Shown here: one piece after another, positions 49,328-58,781 of the stretch
Layout: the number at the start of each line of letters is the position of its first letter
Position numbering within the stretch: position 1 is the first letter of the stretch
Origin: Pseudomonas persica
GTDB lineage: Bacteria; Pseudomonadota; Gammaproteobacteria; Pseudomonadales; Pseudomonadaceae
Length of the DNA: 64,000 nucleotides
Assembly (NCBI RefSeq): GCF_900291015.1
Contig: NZ_OLKL01000051.1
Coordinates: forward strand, 45,826 to 109,825
Direction: 5' to 3'
The notes under the pieces: generated by a model
What the model saw: the letters and a program-made list of their open reading frames with translations, nothing else
Told to the model about the DNA's origin: nothing
Databases searched by the model: none
Program-made: the position numbers and the translations under genes

Positions 49328-52300
49328 TTACTGCGGGTTGGCACGGGTGCTGGACAGCAGTTGCTTCAGGTTGGCTGCCTTCGGCTTGACCAGCCAGAAG
49401 CGCCGCACGTAATCGTCCAGGTTCTCCGAGAGCTCACGCCCCCACTCGCTGCCGGTTTCGTCCACGTACTCGGCAAGGACCCGCGCCAGGTGGCTGCGGT
49501 AGGCCTCCATCGCTTCACCACTGATACGCTGGATTTCCACCAGCTCATGGTTGAGCTTGTCGACGAAGGTATTGTCCATGTCGAGCACGTAGGCGAAGCC
49601 GCCAGTCATGCCAGAACCGAAGTTGTAACCGGTCTTGCCCAGCACGCAGACAAAGCCGCCGGTCATGTATTCACAGCAGTGATCGCCAGTGCCCTCGACA
49701 ACAGCGTGGGCGCCGGAGTTACGGACAGCGAAGCGCTCACCAGCAGTACCGGCGGCAAACAGCTTGCCACCAGTGGCGCCGTACAGGCAGGTGTTGCCGA
49801 CGATGGCGCTGTGCTGGGTTTCGAACGGGCTGCCGGCTGGCGGCACGATGGTGACCTTGCCACCGGTCATGCCCTTGCCGACGTAGTCGTTGGCGTCGCC
49901 TTCCAGGTGCAGGTTCAGGCCACCGGCGTTCCACACGCCGAAGCTCTGGCCCGCAGTACCTTTGAAGCGGAAGGTGATCGGCGCCGCAGCCATGCCCTGG
50001 TTGCCGTGCAAACGGGCGATTTCACCCGATACGCGCGCACCGATGGAACGGTCGCAGTTGCAGATGTCGAGGCTGAACTCGCCACCGGCCTGATCGCGGA
50101 TGGCCGGCATGGCCATTTCCACCATTTTCTCGGCCAGCTCACCCTGGTCGAACGGCGGGTTCTTGTCGACTTCGCAGAACTGCGGCTTGTCAGCCGGGAT
50201 GTGCGAGCTGCCCAGCAGCGGCGACAGGTCCAGGTACTGCTGGCGCTCGGTGTCGCCTGGCAGTATGTCGAGCAGGTCGGTACGGCCGATCAGCTCGCCG
50301 AGGCTGCGCACGCCCAGCTTGGCCAGCCACTCGCGGGTTTCTTCAGCGACGAAGGTGAAGAAGTTGATCACCATGTCGACAGTGCCGATGTAGTGGTCCT
50401 TGCGCAGCTTGTCGTTCTGGGTGGCCACGCCGGTGGCGCAGTTGTTCAGGTGGCAGATGCGCAGGTACTTGCAGCCCAGGGCGATCATTGGCGCAGTACC
50501 GAAGCCGAAGCTTTCGGCGCCGAGGATGGCCGCCTTGATCACATCCAGGCCGGTCTTCAGGCCGCCGTCGGTCTGTACCCGTACCTTGCCGCGCAGGTCG
50601 TTGCCGCGCAGGGTCTGGTGGGTCTCGGCCAAGCCCAGCTCCCACGGCGCACCGGCGTATTTGATCGAGGTCAGCGGCGAAGCACCGGTACCACCGTCGT
50701 AGCCCGAGATGGTGATCAGGTCGGCATAGGCCTTGGCCACACCGGCAGCAATGGTGCCGACGCCGGCTTCTGCCACCAGCTTGACCGAAACCAGGGCCTG
50801 CGGGTTGACCTGCTTGAGGTCGTAGATCAGCTGGGCCAGGTCTTCGATCGAGTAGATGTCGTGGTGCGGCGGTGGCGAGATCAGGGTCACGCCCGGTACC
50901 GCGTAACGCAGCTTGGCGATCAGGCCGTTGACCTTGCCGCCTGGCAGCTGCCCGCCCTCACCGGGCTTGGCGCCCTGGGCAACCTTGATCTGCAGTACTT
51001 CGGCGTTGACCAGGTACTCCGGGGTTACGCCAAAGCGGCCGGTGGCCACCTGCTTGATCTTCGAGCTCTTGATGGTGCCATAGCGCGACGGGTCTTCACC
51101 GCCCTCACCAGAGTTGGAACGCGCGCCCAGGCGGTTCATCGCCTCTGCCAGCGCTTCGTGGGCCTCTGGCGACAGTGCGCCCAGCGAGATACCCGCGGAG
51201 TCGAAGCGCTTGAGGATCGCCTCCAGCGGCTCGATCTGCTCCAGCGGCAGCGGCTGCTCGGCCACTTTCACCTTCAGCAGGTCGCGGATCATCGACACCG
51301 GGCGCTGGTCGACCAGCGTGGTATATTCCTTGAACCTGGCGTAGTCGCCCTGCTGCACGGCAGCCTGCAGGGTGTTGACCACATCCGGGTTGTAGGCATG
51401 GTATTCGCCGCCGTGGACGAACTTCAGCAAACCGCCTTGCTGGATCGGCTTGCGCGCGCTCCAGGCTTCGGCTGCCAACAGCTTCTGGTCGCTTTCCAGA
51501 TCGACGAAGCGCGCCCCCTTGATGCGGCTGGACACGCCCTTGAAGCTCAGGCCAACCACTTCCTCGGCCAGGCCCACGGCCTCGAACAGCTGCGCGCCAC
51601 GGTACGAGGCGATGGTGGAGATCCCCATCTTCGACAGGATCTTCAGCAGGCCCTTGGAGATGCCCTTGCGGTAGTACTTGAAGACTTCGTCCAGATCGCC
51701 CAGCACTTCGCCGGTGCGGATCAGGTCGGCCAGCACTTCATAGGCCAGGTACGGGTAGACGGCCGAGGCACCGAAGCCCAGCAGCACGGCGAAGTGGTGC
51801 GGGTCGCGGGCGGTGGCGGTTTCCACCAGGATGTTGCTGTCGCAACGCAGGCCCTGTTCGGTCAGGCGGTGGTGCACCGCACCCACGGCCAGCGAGGCGT
51901 GCACCGGCAGCTTGCCCGGGGCAATGTAGCGGTCGCTCAGCACCAGCTGGGTCTTGCCAGCGCGCACGGCCTCCTCAGCCTGATCGGCGATGTTGCGGAT
52001 GGCCGCTTCCAGGCCGACGCTCTCTTCATAGTTGAGGTCGATCAGTTGGCGGTCGAAGCCTTCACGCTCCAGGTTCATCAGCGAACGCCACTTGGCGGGC
52101 GAGATGACCGGCGAGCTGAGGATCACCCGCGAAGCATGCTCAGGGGATTCCTGGAAGATGTTGCGCTCGGCACCCAGGCAGATTTCCAGGGACATGACGA
52201 TCGCTTCGCGCAGCGGGTCGATCGGCGGGTTGGTCACCTGGGCGAACTGCTGGCGGAAGAAGTCGTACGGCGAACGCACGCGCTGCGACAGCACGGCCAT

Positions 52301-53773
52301 CGGCGTGTCGTCACCCATCGAGCCGACCGCTTCCTGGCCTTGCTCACCGAGCGGGCGCAGCACCTGGTCACGCTCTTCGAAGGTGACCTGGAACATTTTC
52401 ATGTATTGCTTGAGCTGGTCAGCGTCGTAGCTGGCCACGCCCTGGTCGTCGGTCAGGGTCGCCTGAATGCGCAGGGCGTGCTGACGCAGCCAGCGCTTGT
52501 ACGGATGGCGCGACTTCAGACGGTTGTCGATGGCGTCGGTGTCGAGGATCTGGCCGGTTTCGGTGTCCACGGCGAAGATCTGGCCCGGGCCGACGCGGCC
52601 CTTGGCGATGACGTCCTCGGGCTTGTAGTCCCATACGCCGATTTCCGACGCCAGGGTGATGTAGCCGTTCCTGGTGGTCACCCAGCGTGCCGGGCGCAGG
52701 CCGTTACGGTCGAGCAGGCACACCGCGTGGCGGCCTTCGGTCATGACGATACCGGCCGGGCCATCCCACGGCTCCATGTGCATGGAGTTGTATTCGTAGA
52801 AGGCGCGCAGGTCGGCGTCCATGGTCTCGACGTTCTGCCAGGCTGGCGGTACCAGCATGCGCACGCCACGGAACAGGTCGATGCCGCCGGTGACCATCAG
52901 CTCCAGCATGTTGTCCATGCTCGAGGAGTCGGAACCGACGCGGTTGACCAGCGGCCCGAGCTCTTCGAGGTCGGGGATCAGGTCGTTGGCGAACTTGGTG
53001 CGCCGGGCCATGGCCCAGTTGCGGTTGCCGGTGATGGTGTTGATCTCGCCGTTGTGGGCGAGGAAGCGGAACGGCTGCGCCAGCGGCCATTTCGGCAAGG
53101 TGTTGGTAGAGAAGCGCTGGTGGAACACGCAGATCGCGGTTTGCAGGCGCTCGTCACCCAGGTCCGGGTAGAAGGCCGCGAGATCGCGCGGCATCATCAG
53201 GCCTTTGTAGATGATGGTCTTGTGCGAGAAGCTGCAGATGTAGTGGTCGGTGTCGTGGGCATTGGCCACGGACGAACGGCGACGGGCACTGAACAGCTTG
53301 ATGGCGAATTCCTGGTCGCTCAGGCCTTCACCACCGATAAACACCTGCTCGATCTGCGGCAGGCGCTCCAGGGCCAGGCGGCCGAGCACGCTGGTGTCGA
53401 TCGGCACCTTGCGCCAGCCGACCAGTTTCAGGCCGGCGGCGAGGATTTCGCGGTTCATGTTGGCGCGAGCGGCTTCGGCTTTTACCGGGTCCTGGTTGAA
53501 GAACACCATACCGACGGCGTACTGCTTGGGCAGCTCGACGGCGAAGTGCTCCTGGGCCACGGCACGCAGGAATTGATCGGGCTTCTGCATGAGCAGACCG
53601 CAACCGTCACCGGTCTTGCCGTCGGCGTTGATGCCACCGCGGTGGGTCATGCAAGTCAGGGCCTGCATGGCGGTTTGCAGAAGGTGGTGGCTCGGCTCGC
53701 CCGTCATGTGGGCGATCAGGCCAAAACCACAGTTGTCCTTGAATTCTTCGGGATGGTACAGACCTGTTTTCAT
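49328..53773 (-). CDS. gltB: Glutamate synthase (NADPH) large chain
   Basis: A 1481-residue enzyme making two glutamates from glutamine and 2-oxoglutarate. The N-terminal class II amidotransferase starts at Cys15 (KDNCGFG) after a short propeptide; the synthase core contains GYDGGTGASPLTSIKYAGAPWE and the [3Fe-4S] cysteines in CKYLRICHLNNC; the C-terminal beta-helix has repeated G-x-G motifs. The ATG at 53773 leaves that propeptide; the longer frame adds ten unrelated codons, and GGAGGT lies 28 bp upstream of the chosen ATG. Together with GltD this is the GOGAT route of ammonia assimilation. Confidence 0.97.
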   Translation of the reverse strand: MKTGLYHPEEFKDNCGFGLIAHMTGEPSHHLLQTAMQALTCMTHRGGINADGKTGDGCGLLMQKPDQFLRAVAQEHFAVELPKQYAVGMVFFNQDPVKAEAARANMNREILAAGLKLVGWRKVPIDTSVLGRLALERLPQIEQVFIGGEGLSDQEFAIKLFSARRRSSVANAHDTDHYICSFSHKTIIYKGLMMPRDLAAFYPDLGDERLQTAICVFHQRFSTNTLPKWPLAQPFRFLAHNGEINTITGNRNWAMARRTKFANDLIPDLEELGPLVNRVGSDSSSMDNMLELMVTGGIDLFRGVRMLVPPAWQNVETMDADLRAFYEYNSMHMEPWDGPAGIVMTEGRHAVCLLDRNGLRPARWVTTRNGYITLASEIGVWDYKPEDVIAKGRVGPGQIFAVDTETGQILDTDAIDNRLKSRHPYKRWLRQHALRIQATLTDDQGVASYDADQLKQYMKMFQVTFEERDQVLRPLGEQGQEAVGSMGDDTPMAVLSQRVRSPYDFFRQQFAQVTNPPIDPLREAIVMSLEICLGAERNIFQESPEHASRVILSSPVISPAKWRSLMNLEREGFDRQLIDLNYEESVGLEAAIRNIADQAEEAVRAGKTQLVLSDRYIAPGKLPVHASLAVGAVHHRLTEQGLRCDSNILVETATARDPHHFAVLLGFGASAVYPYLAYEVLADLIRTGEVLGDLDEVFKYYRKGISKGLLKILSKMGISTIASYRGAQLFEAVGLAEEVVGLSFKGVSSRIKGARFVDLESDQKLLAAEAWSARKPIQQGGLLKFVHGGEYHAYNPDVVNTLQAAVQQGDYARFKEYTTLVDQRPVSMIRDLLKVKVAEQPLPLEQIEPLEAILKRFDSAGISLGALSPEAHEALAEAMNRLGARSNSGEGGEDPSRYGTIKSSKIKQVATGRFGVTPEYLVNAEVLQIKVAQGAKPGEGGQLPGGKVNGLIAKLRYAVPGVTLISPPPHHDIYSIEDLAQLIYDLKQVNPQALVSVKLVAEAGVGTIAAGVAKAYADLITISGYDGGTGASPLTSIKYAGAPWELGLAETHQTLRGNDLRGKVRVQTDGGLKTGLDVIKAAILGAESFGFGTAPMIALGCKYLRICHLNNCATGVATQNDKLRKDHYIGTVDMVINFFTFVAEETREWLAKLGVRSLGELIGRTDLLDILPGDTERQQYLDLSPLLGSSHIPADKPQFCEVDKNPPFDQGELAEKMVEMAMPAIRDQAGGEFSLDICNCDRSIGARVSGEIARLHGNQGMAAAPITFRFKGTAGQSFGVWNAGGLNLHLEGDANDYVGKGMTGGKVTIVPPAGSPFETQHSAIVGNTCLYGATGGKLFAAGTAGERFAVRNSGAHAVVEGTGDHCCEYMTGGFVCVLGKTGYNFGSGMTGGFAYVLDMDNTFVDKLNHELVEIQRISGEAMEAYRSHLARVLAEYVDETGSEWGRELSENLDDYVRRFWLVKPKAANLKQLLSSTRANPQ

Positions 53774-54145
53774 AGACACATTCTCACCAGGTTCACCTCT
53801 CAACGGAGGTAAATCTCTTTTTTAACAACCACTTACCATCCACGCCGATCAAACGCCAGCTTTTTTGCGGTGGCCATGGAAAACCATTGTTGCACAGCGA
53901 CAGCGATGCTCACAAATTTTCATGTCTCACCATTGAAAATTTATGTCGCAATTTTGAATGTTTTTGCGCCGTGCGCCGTGATAGCGGCTGGGCTCGAGTC
54001 TGAAGCGTTTCAGCCATGACTGCAAGTAAGGCTTGTGGCCGGCAGTCCGGGACAGAAAAGCCTGCCGCGCTCGGGCGCAGCAGGCTAGTCGAAAGCTAGA
54101 TTTCGCTTAGCTACTGGGCGGCGGGGTGATGCCGCCCGGAAGGTA
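53774..54145 (-). promoter_or_regulatory. gltB upstream region
   Basis: This 372-bp stretch holds the damX terminator at its far end (54059-54086) and otherwise no gene. The 53825-53990 part is AT-richer than the surroundings and should contain the gltB promoter. I could not fix -35/-10 elements with confidence. Confidence 0.5.
54059..54086 (-). terminator. Terminator of damX
   Basis: On the minus strand the stem AGCCTGC-x-GCGC/GCGC-x-GCAGGCT (loop of 4, one mismatch) is followed by TTTTCTG. It lies 60 bp past the damX stop and insulates gltB. Confidence 0.75.
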
Positions 54146-55780
54146 TCAGCGGGCCGAGGCCAGCTCTTGTTGGACGCTGGCGACGGTACGTGGCCAAGGT
54201 TTACCAGCCTGGACCTTCGCTGGCAAGTTCTTGATTGCCGCAACCGCTGCGTCGCGGTTGGCGAAGTTGCCGTAAGTGACTACGTACAGCGGCTTGCCCT
54301 GCAGGTTTTTCTTGAAGTAGCGATAGTCGCCACCCTGGGCCTTGACGAACGCCTGGGCCGAAGCCTCGGAGCTGGTACCCAGGATCTGCACCACGTAATT
54401 ACCCGGTTTCTGCCCGGCGTACCAGCCGCTATTGCCGCTGCCACCGGCCGCGGGCTTCTCGGCAGGCTTGGCGGCCGGCTTGGCCACGGCGACCTGGGTC
54501 GATGCGGGTGCAGGCTTGGCAGGCGCAACCGGCTTGGCTGGCTGGGTTGCGACAGGCTTTGATACAGGTGCAACCGGTTGCAGCTGTGGCTGCACCGGCT
54601 GGGCCGGCGCCGTGGCTACAGGCTGGGCAGGTGCCGGTGCCGGGCCCGCCGGCACACCTTGCGGCGGCGCGATGGTGGTCACGGTTGGCGGCGGGTTGCC
54701 TGGCTGCAGGGCGGTATCCCCGGCCGGGCTGCCCTCTTCACCCTCGCCCATGCCCGCGGCCTGGGCCAGCGGCTCGCGCATCACCGGCTGCGACTGGCCA
54801 ACCAGCGGCAGCGGCATCGGCTGGGACGAACCCGAGAACTCGATGGCCGGGTTGCCACCATTGGCCTGGCCCTCGCCAAGCGGCAACTGGGCCTGGGCGG
54901 CCGGTGCTTCGGCAGGCACCTTGTCACCTTTCTTCGGCATCAACACCGCGGCCGCAACGGCGACCACAACCACAGCGGACAGCGCGAGCACATGTTTTTT
55001 AGGCATCTTGAACCCCATGGATGGTCGCTTGGCCGTCGAGCGGCTGGCGATCATGGCTTCGATCAAAGTGTCACGGGCGACCTGGTTGATGTTGCCAGGC
55101 CAGCCGTCGGAGTTTTCATGGATATCGACGATCTGTTCACGGCTGAACACCTCGATGCCCCGGCCAGCACCTTCCAGGCGCTGCTCCAGGTACTCGCGGG
55201 TTTCTTCTTCGCTGTAGGGGGCGAGTTCGATGATGTGGAAGCGTTCTTCCTCGACATTGATCTCGTCCAGCCCGGCAATCAGCGACGGCTCGCCGAACAG
55301 GAACACATGCGGGCGTCCTTCCGGTACCCCCGCTGCCAATTCCAGCAACGCTTGGAGTGCCGACTCGTCGAGTTGTTCCGCATCGTCCACCAGCAAATAA
55401 ACTTCTTGGCCGGTCAGTGCCAGTTGCACCACCTTGGCCAGGATCGCCTGCATTTCGACCTGGGCCACATCCAGGTTCTGCGCGACCTGGCCGAGTACGC
55501 TGGCGGCATCGCTGGCGCCACGGGCGGACACCACCACGCTCTGCACCGCCTGCTTGTTGGTGCTGGCCACCAGGGCCTGGCGCAGCAGGGTCTTGCCGCT
55601 ACCCAGCGGGCCGGTGACAACCAGCATCAGCTGGCTGTAGCGCGCCAGGTGGTGCAGTTGGCCGAGCACGGGCTTGCGCTGGGCCGGGAAGAACTTGAAG
55701 CCGGGCACGCGGGGCGCGAACGGATCGTGGCTCAACTGGTAATGGTCGAGAAAGGCCTCATCGGCATGCAAACTGGTCAT
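54146..55780 (-). CDS. damX: DamX-like AAA ATPase with SPOR domain
   Basis: A 544-residue inner-membrane division protein. The cytoplasmic AAA domain is at about 20-265 (Walker A VTGPLGSGKTLLRQ, Walker B VYLLVDDAEQL). One membrane segment lies at about 273-292 (VLALSAVVVVAVAAAVLM), then a Pro/Ala/Gln-rich periplasmic linker, and a SPOR domain at about 460-535 (NYVVQILGTSSEASAQAFV...YVVTYGNFANRDAAVAAI) that binds septal peptidoglycan. E. coli DamX lacks most of the ATPase part, whereas the pseudomonad form keeps it. Starts 15 bp after aroB. Confidence 0.88.
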   Translation of the reverse strand: MTSLHADEAFLDHYQLSHDPFAPRVPGFKFFPAQRKPVLGQLHHLARYSQLMLVVTGPLGSGKTLLRQALVASTNKQAVQSVVVSARGASDAASVLGQVAQNLDVAQVEMQAILAKVVQLALTGQEVYLLVDDAEQLDESALQALLELAAGVPEGRPHVFLFGEPSLIAGLDEINVEEERFHIIELAPYSEEETREYLEQRLEGAGRGIEVFSREQIVDIHENSDGWPGNINQVARDTLIEAMIASRSTAKRPSMGFKMPKKHVLALSAVVVVAVAAAVLMPKKGDKVPAEAPAAQAQLPLGEGQANGGNPAIEFSGSSQPMPLPLVGQSQPVMREPLAQAAGMGEGEEGSPAGDTALQPGNPPPTVTTIAPPQGVPAGPAPAPAQPVATAPAQPVQPQLQPVAPVSKPVATQPAKPVAPAKPAPASTQVAVAKPAAKPAEKPAAGGSGNSGWYAGQKPGNYVVQILGTSSEASAQAFVKAQGGDYRYFKKNLQGKPLYVVTYGNFANRDAAVAAIKNLPAKVQAGKPWPRTVASVQQELASAR

Positions 55781-55795
55781 TGCGCTGTCACAACC

Positions 55796-56893
55796 TCAAA
55801 GCTGGGCCACGATCGCGCGGTAATCCGCCGACAACGTGGCCTGTAGAATCTCTTTCGGATAGTCGTCGGTCACCACGGCCTCGCCCATCTGGCGCAGCAG
55901 CACCAGACGCAGACGGCCATCGAGCACCTTCTTGTCGACCGCCATGTGTTCCATGAAATGCGCCGGGGTCATTTCCTGTGGTGGCACCACCGGCAAACCT
56001 GCGTCCTGCAACAGGCGGATTCCGCGATCGCGCTCGGCCTGGTCGATCCAGCCAAGGCGCATGGACATCTCCAGGGCCATGACCGTGCCCGCCGCCACGG
56101 CTTCGCCATGCAGCCACACGCCATAACCCATGTGAGTCTCGATGGCATGCCCGAAGGTATGCCCCAGGTTCAGCGTGGCGCGCACGCCAGACTCGCGCTC
56201 GTCGGCACCCACCACCGCGGCCTTGGCCGCGCAGGAGCGGCGGATGGCTTCGGTCAGCGCCACCGGGTCGAGGGCACGCAGCGCCTGCATATTGTCCTCG
56301 AGCCAGGCGAGGAATGGCTTGTCGCAGATCAGGCCGTACTTGATCACTTCGGCCAGGCCTGCGGACAGCTCGCGTGCCGGCAGGGTCTTGAGACTGGTGG
56401 TGTCGATCAGCACCGCATTGGGCTGGTAGAAGGCACCGACCATGTTCTTGCCCAGCGGGTGGTTGATGCCGGTCTTGCCGCCGACCGAGGAGTCGACCTG
56501 AGACAGCAGGGTAGTCGGCACCTGGATGAAGTCGACGCCGCGCTGGTAGCAGGCGGCGGCGAAGCCGGCCATGTCACCGATCACGCCGCCGCCCAGGGCG
56601 ACCACGGTGGTGCGGCGGTCGTGCCGTGCCGTCAGCAGGCCATCGAAGATCAGTTGCAGGGTTTCCCAGTTCTTGTGGGCTTCGCCATCGGGCAATACCA
56701 CCGGCAGCACCGAATAGGCACCCAGGGTCTTGCTCAAACGTTCGAGATACAGGGGCGCGACGGTCTCGTTGGAAACGATGGCAACCTGCCGCCCGGCGAT
56801 GTGCGGCGCCAGCAGCTCGGGCTGGTCCAGCAGGCCTTCGCCAATGTAGATCGGGTAGCTACGCTCGCCCAGGTCGACCTTTAGTGTCTGCAT
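55796..56893 (-). CDS. aroB: 3-dehydroquinate synthase
   Basis: A 365-residue NAD- and Zn-dependent enzyme of the shikimate pathway. Signatures: DGEAHKNWETL, ALGGGVIGDMAGFAAACYQRGVDFIQVPTTLLSQVDSSVGGKTGINHPLGKNMVGAF, and the zinc ligands including LNLGHTFGHAIE. ATG 56893 gives the normal start MQTLKVDLGERSYPIYIG. Operon aroK-aroB-damX; it provides chorismate precursors that the antibiotic island also needs. Confidence 0.97.
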   Translation of the reverse strand: MQTLKVDLGERSYPIYIGEGLLDQPELLAPHIAGRQVAIVSNETVAPLYLERLSKTLGAYSVLPVVLPDGEAHKNWETLQLIFDGLLTARHDRRTTVVALGGGVIGDMAGFAAACYQRGVDFIQVPTTLLSQVDSSVGGKTGINHPLGKNMVGAFYQPNAVLIDTTSLKTLPARELSAGLAEVIKYGLICDKPFLAWLEDNMQALRALDPVALTEAIRRSCAAKAAVVGADERESGVRATLNLGHTFGHAIETHMGYGVWLHGEAVAAGTVMALEMSMRLGWIDQAERDRGIRLLQDAGLPVVPPQEMTPAHFMEHMAVDKKVLDGRLRLVLLRQMGEAVVTDDYPKEILQATLSADYRAIVAQL

Positions 56894-56989
56894 GTATCCC
56901 CACAATGTACTTGGGCGCGGCGCCGTTCGGGCACCCACGCGGTAACGTTGAACCTCGCCTCGGCGCTGCTGGCCGAGAATAGTCCCGGG

Positions 56990-57508
56990 CTAACGGGGCG
57001 GCAACTGCTGCAAGCGCTCGAGAATATCGATCACCACCATGCGTGGCGGCCGTTCGTCGGTTTCCACCACCAGGTCGGCGATCTCGCGGTAGAGCGGGTC
57101 GCGGGTTTCCAGCAGGGCGCGCAAGGTCGCCTCGGGATTGGCGGTGCGCAGCAGAGGGCGATTGCGATCGCGCGCGGTGCGGCCAACCTGCTGTTCCACC
57201 GAAGCATGCAGGTAGATCACCCGGCCACCCTTGTGCAGCGCCTGGCGGTTGGCTTCGCGCATCACCGCGCCACCGCCGGTCGCCAGGACCACGCCGTCGA
57301 GTGCGCACAGCTCGGCGATCATCGCCTGCTCGCGGTCACGGAAACCCGGCTCGCCTTCCTTGTCGAAAATCCACGGAATGTTGGCGCCGCATCGCAGTTC
57401 GATTTCCTTGTCGGAATCCTTGAACAGCAGGCGCAGCTCTTTGGCCAATAGGCGTCCAATGGTGCTTTTACCAGCGCCCATGGGCCCCACAAGTATCAAA
57501 TTTCGCAC
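56990..57508 (-). CDS. aroK: Shikimate kinase I
   Basis: A 172-residue kinase phosphorylating shikimate at the 3-hydroxyl. Walker A VGPMGAGKSTIGR at about 7-19, shikimate-binding region DSDKEIELRCGANIPWIFDKEGEPGFR, and ATGGGAVMREANR. Only 4 bp follow the pilQ stop, so it is co-transcribed with the pil genes as well as aroB. Confidence 0.97.
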   Translation of the reverse strand: MRNLILVGPMGAGKSTIGRLLAKELRLLFKDSDKEIELRCGANIPWIFDKEGEPGFRDREQAMIAELCALDGVVLATGGGAVMREANRQALHKGGRVIYLHASVEQQVGRTARDRNRPLLRTANPEATLRALLETRDPLYREIADLVVETDERPPRMVVIDILERLQQLPPR

Positions 57509-57512
57509 AGAA

Positions 57513-58781
57513 TCAACGACTCACAGCAATCGCCTGGTCACTCATGATACGCGGAGTCAGGAAGACCAGCAGCTCGGATTTTTTCTCTTGTAATGCATCG
57601 CGTCGAAACAGCCGCCCAACATACGGCAGATCGCCGAAAAATGGCACCTTGTCGACCACATTGTTTTGCGAAGTCGAGTACACGCCACCGATCACGATCG
57701 TTTCGCCGTCCGCCACACGAACTTTGGCATTGACCTCGTTCTTGCGGATCGGTGGTACGTTGTTCAAGGCATTGAGGTAATCCGGCTCGTCCTTGGTCAC
57801 CCTGACGGTCATGATCACCTTGTTGTCCGGGGTGATCTGCGGGGTCACCTCCAGCGACAGCGAGGCTTCGCGGAACGCGACCGAGGTCGCGCCACTCTTG
57901 CTGGTTTCCTGGTACGGCACCTCGGTACCCTTGAGGATCCTGGCTGTTTCCTTGTCGGCGGTGACTACCTTGGGCTGCGAGATGATCTCGCCATTGCCGC
58001 TCTTTTCCATGGCACTGAGCTCCAGGTCGAGCAGCACGCCGCCGCGCAGCAGGCCCAGGCCGATGCTGCTGCCCACACGCTCCACCCCGAGGTCGACGAA
58101 CAAATCCTTGCCCGGCCGCGGGTTTTCAACGTACAGCGGCCCACCCCAGCGTACCCCCAGACTTTTCTCGTAATCGACGTTGGCCTCGACGATACGCGCC
58201 TCTATTGCCACCTGACGCACCGGCACGTCCAGCTGCGCCACCAGTTGCCGCAACTCGGCAAGGCGGTCGGTCGGCTGGTGCACCACCAGGGTATTGGTGC
58301 GTTCATCGACACTCAGGCTACCCCGGCCAGTGAGGATGCCATCATCCGCCAGGCTCGCCAGCAGCAGTTCCGCCAGCTCGGCGGCCTTGGCGTGATGGAT
58401 GGGCAGCAGTTCCCGACGCAACGGCTGTAACTGCGCATCCAAGGCCTGGCCCACGCGGGCATCGACAGACTGCGCGGCAAACTCGGCCGCAGGCGCCACC
58501 AACAGCACATTACCCTCCTGACGCCGGGCCAGGCCTTTGCTGCGCAGCACCAGGTCCAGCGCCTGGTCCCACGGCACGTCCTGCAAGCGCAAGGTAACGC
58601 TACCCTGCACGGCATCGCTGGCGACCAGGTTGACGCCGGCATAGTCAGCCAGCACTTGCAGCACCGAGCGCACTTCCACTTCCTGGAAGTTCAGCGACAG
58701 TGGTTCACCCTGATAAGACGTCGCCGACGCCAGCGGGATCGGCAGCAGGGCTGCCAGCGTCCATTTCATCAATGTTTTCAT
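57513..58781 (-). CDS. pilQ: Type IV pilus secretin PilQ (short form)
   Basis: A 422-residue outer-membrane secretin. Signal peptide at 1-21 (MKWTLAALLPIPLASA); an STN/N1 region (VRSVLQVLADYAGVNLVASD, near 40) and the secretin beta-barrel domain with VRQVAIEARIVEANVDYEKSLGVRWGG and VRVADGETIVIGGVYS. It is much shorter than P. aeruginosa PilQ (about 714) because the N-terminal AMIN domains are absent. The ATG at 58781 has AAGGAGG 10 bp upstream and lies inside the end of the preceding gene (77-bp overlap in another frame). Confidence 0.9.
   Translation of the reverse strand: MKTLMKWTLAALLPIPLASATSYQGEPLSLNFQEVEVRSVLQVLADYAGVNLVASDAVQGSVTLRLQDVPWDQALDLVLRSKGLARRQEGNVLLVAPAAEFAAQSVDARVGQALDAQLQPLRRELLPIHHAKAAELAELLLASLADDGILTGRGSLSVDERTNTLVVHQPTDRLAELRQLVAQLDVPVRQVAIEARIVEANVDYEKSLGVRWGGPLYVENPRPGKDLFVDLGVERVGSSIGLGLLRGGVLLDLELSAMEKSGNGEIISQPKVVTADKETARILKGTEVPYQETSKSGATSVAFREASLSLEVTPQITPDNKVIMTVRVTKDEPDYLNALNNVPPIRKNEVNAKVRVADGETIVIGGVYSTSQNNVVDKVPFFGDLPYVGRLFRRDALQEKKSELLVFLTPRIMSDQAIAVSR

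Noticed and set aside
49172..53812. Very long open frame (1546 codons) on the plus strand opposite gltB
   Set aside because: The complementary strand encodes a clear GltB with all motifs. The antisense frame is stop-free because of GC-biased codon use and has no recognisable domain.
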